The position numbers were made by a program, and so were the translations under genes. The notes under the pieces were generated by a model. The model worked only from the letters and a program-made list of their open reading frames with translations, had not been told where the DNA came from and did no database searches. A stretch of 64,000 nucleotides of DNA from Streptomyces zhaozhouensis (GTDB taxonomy: Bacteria > Actinomycetota > Actinomycetes > Streptomycetales > Streptomycetaceae), in assembly GCF_900230195.1 (NCBI RefSeq), contig NZ_OCNE01000004.1:124001-188000 (forward strand), in the 5' to 3' direction. Shown piece after piece: positions 36,908 through 48,552 of the stretch (its first letter is position 1; every line of letters starts with the position of its first letter).

Positions 36908-37771
36908 ATGACTGCCCAGACACTCGACGGCCAGGCGACCGCGGCCGAGATCAAGTCAGACCTGCGCACCAGGATCGCCGACCTCAAGGCGAGCGGCCAT
37001 CTCCCGGGCCTCGGCACGCTGTTGGTCGGGGAGGACGTGGGCAGCCAGAAGTACGTCGCGGGCAAGCACCGGGACTGCGCCGCCGTCGGCATCGCCTCCA
37101 TCCAGCGCGAGCTGCCGGCCTCCGCGAGCCAGGAGGAGGTCGAGGCCGTCGTCCGGGAGTTGAACGACGACCCGGCCTGCACCGGCTATCTGGTGCAGTT
37201 GCCCCTGCCGCGTGGCATCGACGCCAACCGCGTGCTCCAGCTCATCGACCCGGCGAAGGACGCCGACGGGCTGCACCCCACCAACCTCGGCCGCCTGGTG
37301 CTCAACGAGCCCGCGCCGCTGCCCTGCACGCCCCACGGCGTGATCCGGCTGCTGCGCCGCTTCGAGGTGCCGATCGAGGGTGCCGAGGTCGTCGTGGTGG
37401 GCCGGGGCGTGACCGTCGGCCGTTCGCTGCCGCTGATGCTCAGCCGCCGCTCGGAGAACGCCACGGTGACCCAGTGCCACACCGGGACCCGCGACCTGGC
37501 CGCGCACCTTCGGCGGGCCGACATCGTCGTGGCGGCGGCCGGCGTTCCGCACCTGGTGAAGCCGGAGCTCGTCAAGCCGGGCGCGGCCGTGCTCGATGTC
37601 GGCGTCAGCCGCGACGAGTCGGGCCGGATCGTCGGCGACGTGGACCCGGCGGTCGCCGAGGTCGCCGGCTGGCTGTCGCCCAACCCGCGCGGCGTCGGCC
37701 CGATGACCCGCGCGATGCTGCTGACCAACGTGGTCGAGGCCGCCGAGCGCGCGGCCGGCATCGCCCGTTGA
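36908..37771 (+). CDS. folD: Methylenetetrahydrofolate dehydrogenase / methenyl-THF cyclohydrolase
   Basis: A 287-residue bifunctional enzyme supplying 10-formyl-THF, the cofactor used by PurN and PurH nearby. Motifs: [16 protein letters not shown] (catalytic Tyr and Lys), [40 protein letters not shown] (NADP loop), and [17 protein letters not shown] at the C-terminus. In the last motif the usual Pro-Gly-Gly-Val-Gly is Pro-Arg-Gly-Val-Gly, a small deviation. The ATG follows GGGGAG by 9 nt. The DUF3017 gene downstream is 76 bp away and probably co-transcribed. Confidence 0.95.
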   Translation: MTAQTLDGQATAAEIKSDLRTRIADLKASGHLPGLGTLLVGEDVGSQKYVAGKHRDCAAVGIASIQRELPASASQEEVEAVVRELNDDPACTGYLVQLPLPRGIDANRVLQLIDPAKDADGLHPTNLGRLVLNEPAPLPCTPHGVIRLLRRFEVPIEGAEVVVVGRGVTVGRSLPLMLSRRSENATVTQCHTGTRDLAAHLRRADIVVAAAGVPHLVKPELVKPGAAVLDVGVSRDESGRIVGDVDPAVAEVAGWLSPNPRGVGPMTRAMLLTNVVEAAERAAGIAR

Positions 37772-37847
37772 CCGCGCGACCCGACCGCGCGACCTGACCG
37801 CACGACCCGACCGACGAGAACGAGAACGACGAGGGGGCCGATCGGCC

Positions 37848-38255
37848 GTGAGCGGCGTGGCCTGGCGCAAACGCTGGCGGGTGCCGGAGAGGTATCGCAC
37901 CAGAAGCACGGCGCGTCCCGAGGGCGGGGGGCGCACGGCCGGCTGGGACGCGCCGGCGCCGATACGGCAGTGGCCGCTGCTGGTGGTGCTGGCCACCACG
38001 CTGGCCGGGCTGCTGCTGACGCTGGCGGACTTCCGCGTGGGGCTGCTGGTGGTGGGGTGCGGGCTGCTGGCCGGCGCCGCGCTGCGCGCCTGGCTGCCGG
38101 CGGTGGGGATGCTGGCGGTGCGTTCGCGTTTCACCGACATCGTCACCTACGGGCTGCTGGGCACCGTGGTGGTGCTGCTGACGCTGATGGCCGAGCCCAG
38201 CCCGTGGCTTGAGGTGCCGTTCCTCAACGACATCCTGCGCTTCTCGGTGGACTGA
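37848..38255 (+). CDS. DUF3017-family membrane protein
   Basis: A 135-residue protein with a basic N-terminus (~40 residues) and three transmembrane helices (WPLLVVLATTLAGLLLTL; VGLLVVGCGLLAGAAL; VTYGLLGTVVVLLTLMA). Residues FTDIVTYGLLG and LRAWLPAVGMLAVRSR match the DUF3017 pattern. Function unknown; the gene is almost always next to folD in streptomycetes, so the pair is likely an operon. A GTG start follows a Gly/Glu-rich leader (GAGGGGG). Confidence 0.82.
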   Translation: MSGVAWRKRWRVPERYRTRSTARPEGGGRTAGWDAPAPIRQWPLLVVLATTLAGLLLTLADFRVGLLVVGCGLLAGAALRAWLPAVGMLAVRSRFTDIVTYGLLGTVVVLLTLMAEPSPWLEVPFLNDILRFSVD

Positions 38256-38283
38256 GCGCCGGACCGAGCGCCGGACCGAGCGA

Positions 38284-38317
38284 GGGCTGGCCCGCGGGAG
38301 CGGCCCGGGGTCAGCCC
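38284..38317. terminator. Weak hairpin between convergent genes
   Basis: GGGCTG pairs with CAGCCC and the inner CCCG with CGGG; the right arm runs into the stop codon of the minus-strand gene. A 13-bp tandem (gcgccggaccgag) lies just before. Confidence 0.35.
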
Positions 38318-39219
38318 AGCCAGGCGGCGACGGTGTCCGGGTTCTCGGCGACCCAGCGTTCGGCCGCGGCGCCGGGGGTCATGCCCTGGCCGGCGATCAG
38401 CGCGGCGACGGTGTTCTGGTCCCGTTCCGACCAGGAGAACGCCCGCAGGAAGTCGACCACCTCGCCGCCCGCCTCGGCGAACTCCGCGTTGAGGTACTTC
38501 CGCAGCGGGATGCTCGGGTAGTAGTCGGGGAGTTCGACCTCGGCCAGCTCGACCTTGGTGGCCAGCCAGTGCGGCTGCCAGAAGTACGCCAGCAGCGGGG
38601 TGCCGCGCGCTCCCGCCTGGTGGATCTCGTCGATCAGCGCGTCCTCGCTCCCGGCGGCGACGGGGGTGAGGTCCAGGCCCAGTTCCTCGATGATCGCCTC
38701 GTCCCTGGTGGCGAAGCCGGGGTCGGCCTGGAGGACCTCGCCGCGCAGCTCGTCGGCGAAGTCGTTGAGGTGGCGCCAGTCGAGCACCTCGGGGTTGGCG
38801 CGGGCGAACTCCCCGGGTATGTACCAGCCGACGTGCCCCTCGATGCCCAGCTCGCCGGCGTCGACCACGTCCTCGCGCTGCTCGACGTGGAGCCGGGTCC
38901 GGTCCGGGAGAGCGCCCCAGTCCTCCAGCAGGACCTGGGTGTCGCCGACGCCCAACTGGTCCCAGGCGGCGCCCGGGTCGGTCTCGACCTTCTCGACGGG
39001 GACGCCCAGCTCCTCCTCCAGCAGATAGGCCACCACCGCCGCGTTGGCCCGCGCCCCCGGCCAGTCGGTCACCGCGATCCGCACCGGCTCGGGCTCGTCG
39101 TCCCCGAGCACCTCGCCCGGCAGGTCGCAGGCGCTGGCGAGCACCAGTCCCAGGGCACCGAGGCCGGCCAGCAGGCGGTGGCGCGCCCGACGGCGTATCC
39201 GGGGGGAGATGCGGAGCAT
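38311..39219 (-). CDS. Glycine betaine/choline-type ABC substrate-binding lipoprotein
   Basis: A 302-residue lipoprotein. A basic start and helix lead to a lipobox LASAC with Cys31 as the lipidation site. The mature part is an OpuAC-type periplasmic-binding fold: PVRIAVTDWPGARANAAVVAYLL, VGDTQVLLEDWG, YIPGEFARANPEVLDW, GDYWQ-like TPLLAYFWQPHWLATKVEL. Trp residues in these positions normally form the aromatic cage for trimethylammonium ligands, so betaine or choline is the probable ligand. The permease and ATPase genes are not adjacent in this window; the gene stands alone after mdh. The ATG has GGAAGAG upstream. Confidence 0.85.
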   Translation of the reverse strand: MLRISPRIRRRARHRLLAGLGALGLVLASACDLPGEVLGDDEPEPVRIAVTDWPGARANAAVVAYLLEEELGVPVEKVETDPGAAWDQLGVGDTQVLLEDWGALPDRTRLHVEQREDVVDAGELGIEGHVGWYIPGEFARANPEVLDWRHLNDFADELRGEVLQADPGFATRDEAIIEELGLDLTPVAAGSEDALIDEIHQAGARGTPLLAYFWQPHWLATKVELAEVELPDYYPSIPLRKYLNAEFAEAGGEVVDFLRAFSWSERDQNTVAALIAGQGMTPGAAAERWVAENPDTVAAWLG

Positions 39220-39293
39220 CGGCGAGGGCTCTTCCTTCGGTGTGCCGGACGGCGGGTCGCTGGGGGCTGGGGCGGGAGGGGCCGCCTACGCAG

Positions 39294-39323
39294 TGTGGCC
39301 CCAACAGCTGGTGTGGGGCCACA
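39294..39323. terminator. Inverted repeat downstream of mdh
   Basis: TGTGGCCCCA pairs perfectly with TGGGGCCACA around a 10-nt loop. On the minus strand it lies 70-100 nt after the mdh stop and about 75 nt before the binding-protein start, so it may terminate mdh or act as an operator for the lipoprotein gene. Confidence 0.45.
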
Positions 39324-39392
39324 GGCGCGTCATGAGACGTCGTTGCTACGGGGCGTTGTCGCGGAAGGCGCGGTCTCGCCCGGTGCGCTCGC

Positions 39393-40660
<1,268 letters not shown>

Positions 40661-40669
40661 CGTGGGGCC

Positions 40670-43101
<2,432 letters not shown>

Positions 43102-43222
43102 CCGGAGGAGCCGGGGGGCGCGAGCCGTTCGCGTTCGCGCCCCGAGGCGGCACACTGGCCAGGAGCAGGCGCACGGGTTCGACCGCCGGGAGTGCGAGCC
43201 GGCGGGAGTGGGAGGGAGTCGG

Positions 43223-43795
43223 ATGGTGGGGACGGTGACGCTCGGTGTGTCCATCGCGGTCCCGGAGCCGCACGGCAGCCGCTTGCAGCGCTGCCGCCTC
43301 GGCTTCGGCGACGCTGCCGCCGCCCACATCCCGACCCATGTGACGCTGCTGCCGCCGACCGAGGTGGACCCGGCCGCCAGACCGGCGATCGAGGACCATC
43401 TGTCCGCCATCGCCGCCGCCGGGCGTCCGTTCCCGATGCGGCTCGCCGGCACCGGCACCTTTCGGCCACTGTCGCCCGTCGTCTTCGTGCGGGTGGTGGA
43501 GGGCGCCGCCGCCTGCGGCTGGCTCCAGGAGCGGGTGCGCGCCCCCGAGGGGCCGCTCGCCCGCGAGCTGCTCTTCCCGTACCACCCGCACGTCACCGTG
43601 GCGCACGGCATCGCCGACGAGGCGATGGACCGGGCCAGTGAGGAGCTGGCCGACTACGAGGCCGCCTGGCGGGTGACCGGGTTCGCCCTCTACGAGCAGG
43701 ACGAGGGCGGCGCCTGGGCGCTGCGCAGGGAGTTCCGTTTCGCCTCGGCCGCCGGGCCGGCCCCCCGCCCCGACGCCGCCTCCCAGGTGGCCTGA
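43223..43795 (+). CDS. 2'-5' RNA ligase family protein
   Basis: A 190-residue protein of the 2H phosphoesterase superfamily. Both catalytic HxT motifs are present: HIPTHVTLLPPTEV and HPHVTVAHG, with the expected internal repeat of two beta-alpha units. Members are RNA cyclic phosphodiesterases or ligases; the substrate is unknown here. The ATG has an exceptionally good GGAGGGAG 5 nt upstream. It lies between trpS and yihY-like genes on the same strand, an arrangement common in streptomycetes, and may share a transcript with trpS (gap 121 bp). Confidence 0.87.
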   Translation: MVGTVTLGVSIAVPEPHGSRLQRCRLGFGDAAAAHIPTHVTLLPPTEVDPAARPAIEDHLSAIAAAGRPFPMRLAGTGTFRPLSPVVFVRVVEGAAACGWLQERVRAPEGPLARELLFPYHPHVTVAHGIADEAMDRASEELADYEAAWRVTGFALYEQDEGGAWALRREFRFASAAGPAPRPDAASQVA

Positions 43796-43918
43796 ACGCG
43801 ACGGTTCCGTCTCGTCGGCCCGCCGCCGGTGTCGCGCGCCGCGCCACCGGGCAGGCGCGCATAGGGTCACGGCGACCGGGGCGCGACCGGGTGCCGCCGG
43901 CTGGGTGAGGAGGGTCGG

Positions 43919-44857
43919 ATGGACTGGCTGCGGCGGCTCCCCTGGGTGGCGACCGTGGTGGACTGGTTTCTGCGCAGCCCGGTCTGGCGGCTCTACCAGC
44001 ACCTCGACCGGCGCAACTGGACGCGGCTGGCCGCGGCGATCACGTTCACCAGCTTCATCACGCTCTTCCCCGTCCTCGGCCTGGTCGCCGCGGTCGGCGG
44101 GCTGCTGTTGGACGACGGGCATTTGGACGACATCGAGCACTGGATCTCCGAGCAGATCCCGGGCATCTCCGACCAGCTCGACCTCGGCGCGCTCTTCGAC
44201 CACGCCGGCACCATCGGCCTGGTCTCGCTGCTGCTGGTGCTGCCCACCGGCGCGGCCTGGGTGGACGCGCTGCGCGGCTGTCTGCGGGAGGTGTGGGACC
44301 TCGCGGAGCCGGAGGAGAACATGGTGCTGCGCCGGGTCAAGGACCTCGGCGTGCTGGCCGGCCTCGGCCTGGTCATCCTGGTCTCGCTCGCCGTCTCGGC
44401 CGTCGGCCAGACCCTGCTGCACTGGGCCAGCAGGGAGTTGGGCGGCTTCACCGAGCTGGTCCAGCTGGGGGCCTACGCGGTGGCCGTCGGCGTGACGTTC
44501 CTGCTGCTGCTCTACGTCCTGGTCTGGCTGCCCGGCGTCCGCCCGCCGCGGCGGGCCACGGTGACGGCCTGTCTGCTGGGCGCGGTCGGCATCGAGCTGC
44601 TGAAGCTGCTGCTCGGCGGCTATCTGACCGGCGTCGCCGGGCGGAGCATATACGGCGCCTTCGGCGTGCCGGTGGCGCTGCTGCTGTGGATCAACCTGAT
44701 CGCCAAGCTGCTGCTGTGGTGCTGTGCCTGGACCGCCACCGCCGTCAGTCCCGAGGACCGTCCCGACGCCGACGCGCTGGAAGCGACACCGGCAGCGGAT
44801 GACGCCGGTGGTACAGATACGCCGCCCCCGCCAGCACCACCAGACCCCCGGCGGTGA
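43919..44857 (+). CDS. YihY/BrkB-family membrane protein
   Basis: A 312-residue protein with six transmembrane helices of the YihY/virulence factor BrkB family. It has the typical start (VATVVDWFLRSPVWRLYQHLDRRNWTRLAAAITFTSFITLFPVLGL), WVDALRGCLREVWDL, and the helix LLLWINLIAKLLLWCCAWTA near the end. The family is of unclear function; the ribonuclease BN label used elsewhere is wrong. Its C-terminal tail (GGTDTPPPPAPPDPRR) overlaps the convergent carboxypeptidase gene by 113 bp. The ATG follows GAGGAGG. Confidence 0.88.
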   Translation: MDWLRRLPWVATVVDWFLRSPVWRLYQHLDRRNWTRLAAAITFTSFITLFPVLGLVAAVGGLLLDDGHLDDIEHWISEQIPGISDQLDLGALFDHAGTIGLVSLLLVLPTGAAWVDALRGCLREVWDLAEPEENMVLRRVKDLGVLAGLGLVILVSLAVSAVGQTLLHWASRELGGFTELVQLGAYAVAVGVTFLLLLYVLVWLPGVRPPRRATVTACLLGAVGIELLKLLLGGYLTGVAGRSIYGAFGVPVALLLWINLIAKLLLWCCAWTATAVSPEDRPDADALEATPAADDAGGTDTPPPPAPPDPRR

Positions 44858-45998
44858 CCGCGAGCACCAGCGGGCCGCTGGCGGAACCCGAGTCGCCGGC
44901 CGGTCCCGCCGCGCCGTCCAGGGAGGCGTCCGCGTTCTTCCCGTCGGACGTCGTGCCGCCGGCCTCCCGCTCGCCCTCGGGCGGCGTCTCGCTCAGCGGG
45001 CGCACCAGTTCGCCGACCGGCTCGACGGAGTCGGCCGCGGCGAAGCCCCACTCCAGCAGGGCGGCGGCCTCGCGGTAGACGGCGAGGTTGTCCTCGTCGG
45101 CCGGGTCCATGACGGTGACCAGCAGCACCCGGTCGTCGCGCTCGGCGACACCGGTGAAGGTGTAGCCGGCCTCGGTGGTGTAACCGTTCTTCACGCCGGC
45201 GATGCCGGGGAACGGGTCGAGGCCGGGGGCGCCGACCAGCAGCCGGTTGGTGTTCTGCACCGAGAAGGTCTCGCGGTCCTCGCCCTCGCCCTCGCCGGGG
45301 AAGTCGGCGGAGGGGGTCGCGGCGTACTCGCGGAAGTCCTCGTTCTGAAGCCCGGCGCGGGCGAAGAGCGTCAGGTCGTACGCGGAGGAGAGCTGGCCCT
45401 CCGCGTCGTAGCCGTCCGGGTTGACCACATGGGTGTCGTTGGCCTGGAGGTCGGCGGCGCGCGCGTTCATCTCCGCGACCGTCGCCTCCTTGCCGCCGTT
45501 CATCGAGGTCAACGCGTACACGGCGTCGTTGCCCGAGGCGAGGAAGACGCCGCGCCACAGGTCCTCGACGGTGTAGGTGCTGCCGTCGGCGACGCCGACC
45601 GCGCTGCTGCCGGGGCCCAGCTCGGTGAAGTGCTCCGGCTCGGCCAGATAGGTGGCGTCCCGGTCCAGTTGCGGCAGCACGGTGTCGGCGAAGAGCATCT
45701 TGATGGTGCTCGCCGGCGGCAGTCTGCGGTGGGCCGCGTGGGCGGCCAGCACCTCGCCGTTCTCGGCGTCGGCGACGATCCAGGACTTCGCGGTCAGCTC
45801 CTCGGGCAGCGCGGGCGCGCCCTCGCCGAGGTGCACGGCGGTCCCGGGGCCGGCGAGCTCGGGCCCCCCGACGACCGCGCCACCGGCGGGCGGCTCATCG
45901 GCCAGGGCCGGCGCGGGCGCCAGCACGGCCGGGGTGAGCAGGCCAAGGACCGCCACACGGGCGGAGATCCGACAAGAAGACGAACGATTGAACGGCAC
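44745..45998 (-). CDS. D-alanyl-D-alanine carboxypeptidase (serine peptidase S11)
   Basis: A 417-residue exported penicillin-binding protein. Signal peptide ends near residue 34 (APALADEPP). The peptidase domain has active-site Ser97-x-x-Lys100 in PPASTIKMLFA, the SGN motif in LASGNDAVYAL, and the third motif KNG in GVKNGYTTEAG (usually KTG, here Asn for Thr). A Ser/Gly/Asp linker leads to a C-terminal helix (GPLVLAVTAGGLVVLAGAAYLYH) anchoring it in the membrane, with a basic tail. It trims the terminal D-Ala of peptidoglycan. The GTG start sits at +1 of a leaderless promoter. The last ~35 codons overlap the opposite YihY-family gene. Confidence 0.93.
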   Translation of the reverse strand: MPFNRSSSCRISARVAVLGLLTPAVLAPAPALADEPPAGGAVVGGPELAGPGTAVHLGEGAPALPEELTAKSWIVADAENGEVLAAHAAHRRLPPASTIKMLFADTVLPQLDRDATYLAEPEHFTELGPGSSAVGVADGSTYTVEDLWRGVFLASGNDAVYALTSMNGGKEATVAEMNARAADLQANDTHVVNPDGYDAEGQLSSAYDLTLFARAGLQNEDFREYAATPSADFPGEGEGEDRETFSVQNTNRLLVGAPGLDPFPGIAGVKNGYTTEAGYTFTGVAERDDRVLLVTVMDPADEDNLAVYREAAALLEWGFAAADSVEPVGELVRPLSETPPEGEREAGGTTSDGKNADASLDGAAGPAGDSGSASGPLVLAVTAGGLVVLAGAAYLYHRRHPLPVSLPARRRRDGPRD

Positions 45999-46004
45999 AC
46001 GGTG

Positions 46005-46010
46005 AACCTA
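46005..46010 (-). promoter_or_regulatory. -10 box for the leaderless D,D-carboxypeptidase gene
   Basis: On the minus strand TAGGTT ends exactly 6 nt before the GTG start, placing the initiation codon at +1. Confidence 0.5.
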
Positions 46011-46177
46011 TCGTTGCTGCCCCACGTCCGTGCCAGCGGAGCGGCGCAAACCGGTGAACGCGCGAGACGCGGACCGGTCGGTCGCCGCCGGTGACCGTCG
46101 CCGGTGACCGCCGACGGCGGTCGCTCATACTGGAGTGCGGGGCCGGGAGCGGCCTCACGCGCGGGAGGGGTTCGCTT

Positions 46178-47608
46178 GTGATGACCGTCGTGACCGCCCT
46201 GGTCATGATTGTGGTGGCCGGCGTGGTGCTGGGCGGGGCGCACTGGTATCTGTGGCGGCGGCTCGTGCGGGACGTCTCCCGCCCCGGCACGCGCTACCGG
46301 CGACTGGGCGGCTGGGTGCTCGGCGGGATGACGCTGCTGACCCTGCTGGCCGCCGGCGGGGGGCGGCTGGGGCTGCCGTTCGGGGTGCACCGGGTGCTGG
46401 CCTGGCCCGGGTTCCTCTGGATGGCCGCGCTGCTCTATCTGCTGCTGGCGCTGCTGGTCGGCGAGGTGGTGCGCTTCGCGCTGCTGCGCCGTTCGCGCGC
46501 CGTGAAGGCGCCGGCGCGGGAGCCGGCGCGGGAGCCGGCGCGGGAGCCGGCGGAGCCGGCGGTCGAGGAGCCGGAGGACGTGCCGGCGCGCGAGGAGCTG
46601 ACGGTCGCGGAGCCGGTGCCGGCCGGCGTCGTGGCGGGCGCCGCGCAGGGGGCGGCGGAGCCGGCGACGAACGAGGCGGCCCCGGCCGACGGCCCGGAGG
46701 CGCCGCCGGCGTCCGGGGACGCCGGGGCGAACGCTCCCGGCGCCGACGCGCCGGGGGAGCCGGAGGGGGCGGGCGACGACGGGCTGAGCCGGCGGTTGCT
46801 GGTCTCGCGTTCCATAGCCGTCGGCGCCGGCCTGGTGACCCTCGGGACCGTCGGCTACGGCGTGGCCAACGCCCGCCGGCTGCGGGTGCGGCGCGTCACC
46901 ATCCCGTTGGCCAAGCTGCCGCGCGGCGGGCACGGCTACCGGATCGCCGTCGTCAGCGACATCCATCTGGGCCCGGTGCTGGGCGAGTCCCACTGCCGCC
47001 GCGTGGTCGACGCGATCAACAAGGTCCAGCCCGACGCCATCGCCATCGTCGGCGACCTGGTCGACGCCGAGGTCGACGACCTGCGCCCGGCCGTCGCCCC
47101 GCTGGGCGACCTGCGGGCGAGGGACGGCGCGTTCTTCGTCACCGGGAACCACGAGTACTACGTGGAGACCGTGGAATGGGTCGACCACGTCCGGGAGTTG
47201 GGCGTCACGCCGCTGATCAACGAGCGTCAGGAGCTGCCGTTCTTCGACCTCGCCGGGGTCAACGACGTCGACGGCGAGGGCACGGACTTCGGCGGCCCGG
47301 ACTACGGCGCGGCGCTCGGCGACCGGGACCCGGCGCGGGCCTCCGTGCTGATGGCGCACCAGCCGGTCATGATCCACGAGGCGGTCGACTACGACGTCGA
47401 CCTCCAGCTCTCCGGGCACACCCACGGTGGGCAGATGTGGCCCGTCACATACCTCGCCGGGCTGGCGAACCCGACGCTCGCCGGGTTGGAGCGGTACGGC
47501 GACACGCAGCTGTACGTGAGCCGGGGCGCTGGTGCGTACGGCCCGCCGGTGCGGGTCGGCGCCGACCCGGACATCACGGTCGTCGAACTGGCCTCCGGCC
47601 AGGCTTGA
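46178..47608 (+). CDS. Membrane-anchored metallophosphoesterase
   Basis: A ~476-residue protein. It has three transmembrane helices in the first ~110 residues, a long Ala/Glu/Pro linker with a repeated AREP unit (~115-200), a further helix (SIAVGAGLVTLGTVGYGVA), then a calcineurin-like phosphoesterase domain with VVSDIHLGP, VGDLVDAEVDDL, GNHEYYVE and LSGHTHGGQMWP, all metal-binding motifs present. The catalytic domain faces outside or inside depending on helix count; substrate unknown (homologues near this type act on lipid or nucleotide phosphates). GTG at 46178 gives the best spacing to GGGAGGGG; ATG at 46181 is nearly as good. The linker repeat is a 12-bp DNA tandem. Confidence 0.88.
   Translation: MMTVVTALVMIVVAGVVLGGAHWYLWRRLVRDVSRPGTRYRRLGGWVLGGMTLLTLLAAGGGRLGLPFGVHRVLAWPGFLWMAALLYLLLALLVGEVVRFALLRRSRAVKAPAREPAREPAREPAEPAVEEPEDVPAREELTVAEPVPAGVVAGAAQGAAEPATNEAAPADGPEAPPASGDAGANAPGADAPGEPEGAGDDGLSRRLLVSRSIAVGAGLVTLGTVGYGVANARRLRVRRVTIPLAKLPRGGHGYRIAVVSDIHLGPVLGESHCRRVVDAINKVQPDAIAIVGDLVDAEVDDLRPAVAPLGDLRARDGAFFVTGNHEYYVETVEWVDHVRELGVTPLINERQELPFFDLAGVNDVDGEGTDFGGPDYGAALGDRDPARASVLMAHQPVMIHEAVDYDVDLQLSGHTHGGQMWPVTYLAGLANPTLAGLERYGDTQLYVSRGAGAYGPPVRVGADPDITVVELASGQA
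46511..46546 (+). repeat. Three tandem 12-bp units inside the phosphoesterase gene
   Basis: ccggcgcgggag is repeated three times, encoding consecutive Pro-Ala-Arg-Glu units in the interdomain linker. A length-variable site is likely. Confidence 0.7.
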
Positions 47609-47624
47609 CCTGGCCGGTCCGGGC

Positions 47625-47900
47625 GGGTTGTCGCCTGCGGTTCGGTGTGTGGTTGCTCGCGCGGTTTCCCGCGCCCCTGGTGTGGGCTGGCGTGGTCGTT
47701 CAGGTGCGGGTTCACGTTCGGTAGGTGGCGGCCTGTCTGGAGGCGCGGCGCGTGTGGGGCGGGCCGCAGTCGACTACGGTCCTGGCCGGCCGGGTGGGTT
47801 GTCGCCTGCGGTTCGGTGTGTGGTTGCTCGCGCAGTTCCCCGCGCCCCCAAGACGGCCGCCCGCGGCAGTGCATGGGCGCGGTGCGTGGGGCGTGGGGTG
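47625..47900. repeat. Intergenic GC-rich repeat, two copies
   Basis: Copies begin near 47625 and 47796 (171 bp apart) with gggttgtcgcctgcggttcg and gtgtgtggttgctcgcgc, then a gtttcccgcgcccc or gttccccgcgcccc left arm. The right arm is decayed (ggaggcgcggcgcg). Between them is gactacggtcctggccggcc, shared with the other loci. No gene is supported from 47609 to 48031. Confidence 0.7.
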
Positions 47901-48067
47901 CGGACGACAACGGTGGTGCGCCGGCCGGGTGGGTGGTCGCGCCGGTCCCTCGATTTTGTCGGCTCGCCGCCTCAACTATTCGGCCGCCGTTGGTGTCCTT
48001 GATAACGCTGGGGGAACAAACTGACAGCGTGATGGACACAGAACGCGTTGCGGAGGTTGGGAACGGC

Positions 48068-48370
48068 ATGACGGAGTTGACTGGGACGGGGGAGGACCTC
48101 GTCATCAGAGGGCGGGTTCGCGACGCGCTGGGCGTGGCGTTGCCCCGTGCGGTGGTGACGCTCTCCGGAGCCGGGGGCGGGAAGAACCTGGACAAGACGC
48201 GCAGCGGCGACGACGGCGCCTTCGAGGTGCGCGCGCCTGTCGAGGGCGACTACATGCTCTCGGCATTCTCCCCGCAGTTGGGGACGCAGAGCGTGGAGAT
48301 CCGGCTCGACGGACTGCGGCCCGTCGAGGTCGAGTTCATGATCGACGTGCCGGGAGTGGTGCCCGAGTAG
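48068..48370 (+). CDS. Small carboxypeptidase-regulatory-like (beta-sandwich) protein
   Basis: A ~100-residue protein consisting almost entirely of a CarboxypepD_reg-like fold: LVIRGRVRDALGVALPRAVVTLSG, DGAFEVRAPVEGDYMLSAFSPQLG, SVEIRLDGLRPVEVEFMIDV. No signal peptide or membrane helix, so cytosolic or non-classically located. Such domains usually appear in larger proteins; the stand-alone form is common in streptomycetes. Two starts are possible: ATG 48068 (GGAGG 11 nt upstream, preferred) and ATG 48032, which adds 12 residues. Function unknown. Confidence 0.72.
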   Translation: MTELTGTGEDLVIRGRVRDALGVALPRAVVTLSGAGGGKNLDKTRSGDDGAFEVRAPVEGDYMLSAFSPQLGTQSVEIRLDGLRPVEVEFMIDVPGVVPE

Positions 48371-48552
48371 GCAGTCGTGGAAGGCGGTCGCAGTGAGCAG
48401 CCGGGGTGAAGCGGGGGTGAACTCGCTCCCGGTAGCGGGCCGGGTACCACATGAAGTGTGGCCCGTCCGTTGCCCTCCGCCCGCTCACGCCGGTGACGCG
48501 TGTGGTTGGCTGGTGCCCTCGTTGCTGGACTTTTGAAGAAAGGGCGCGGGGA

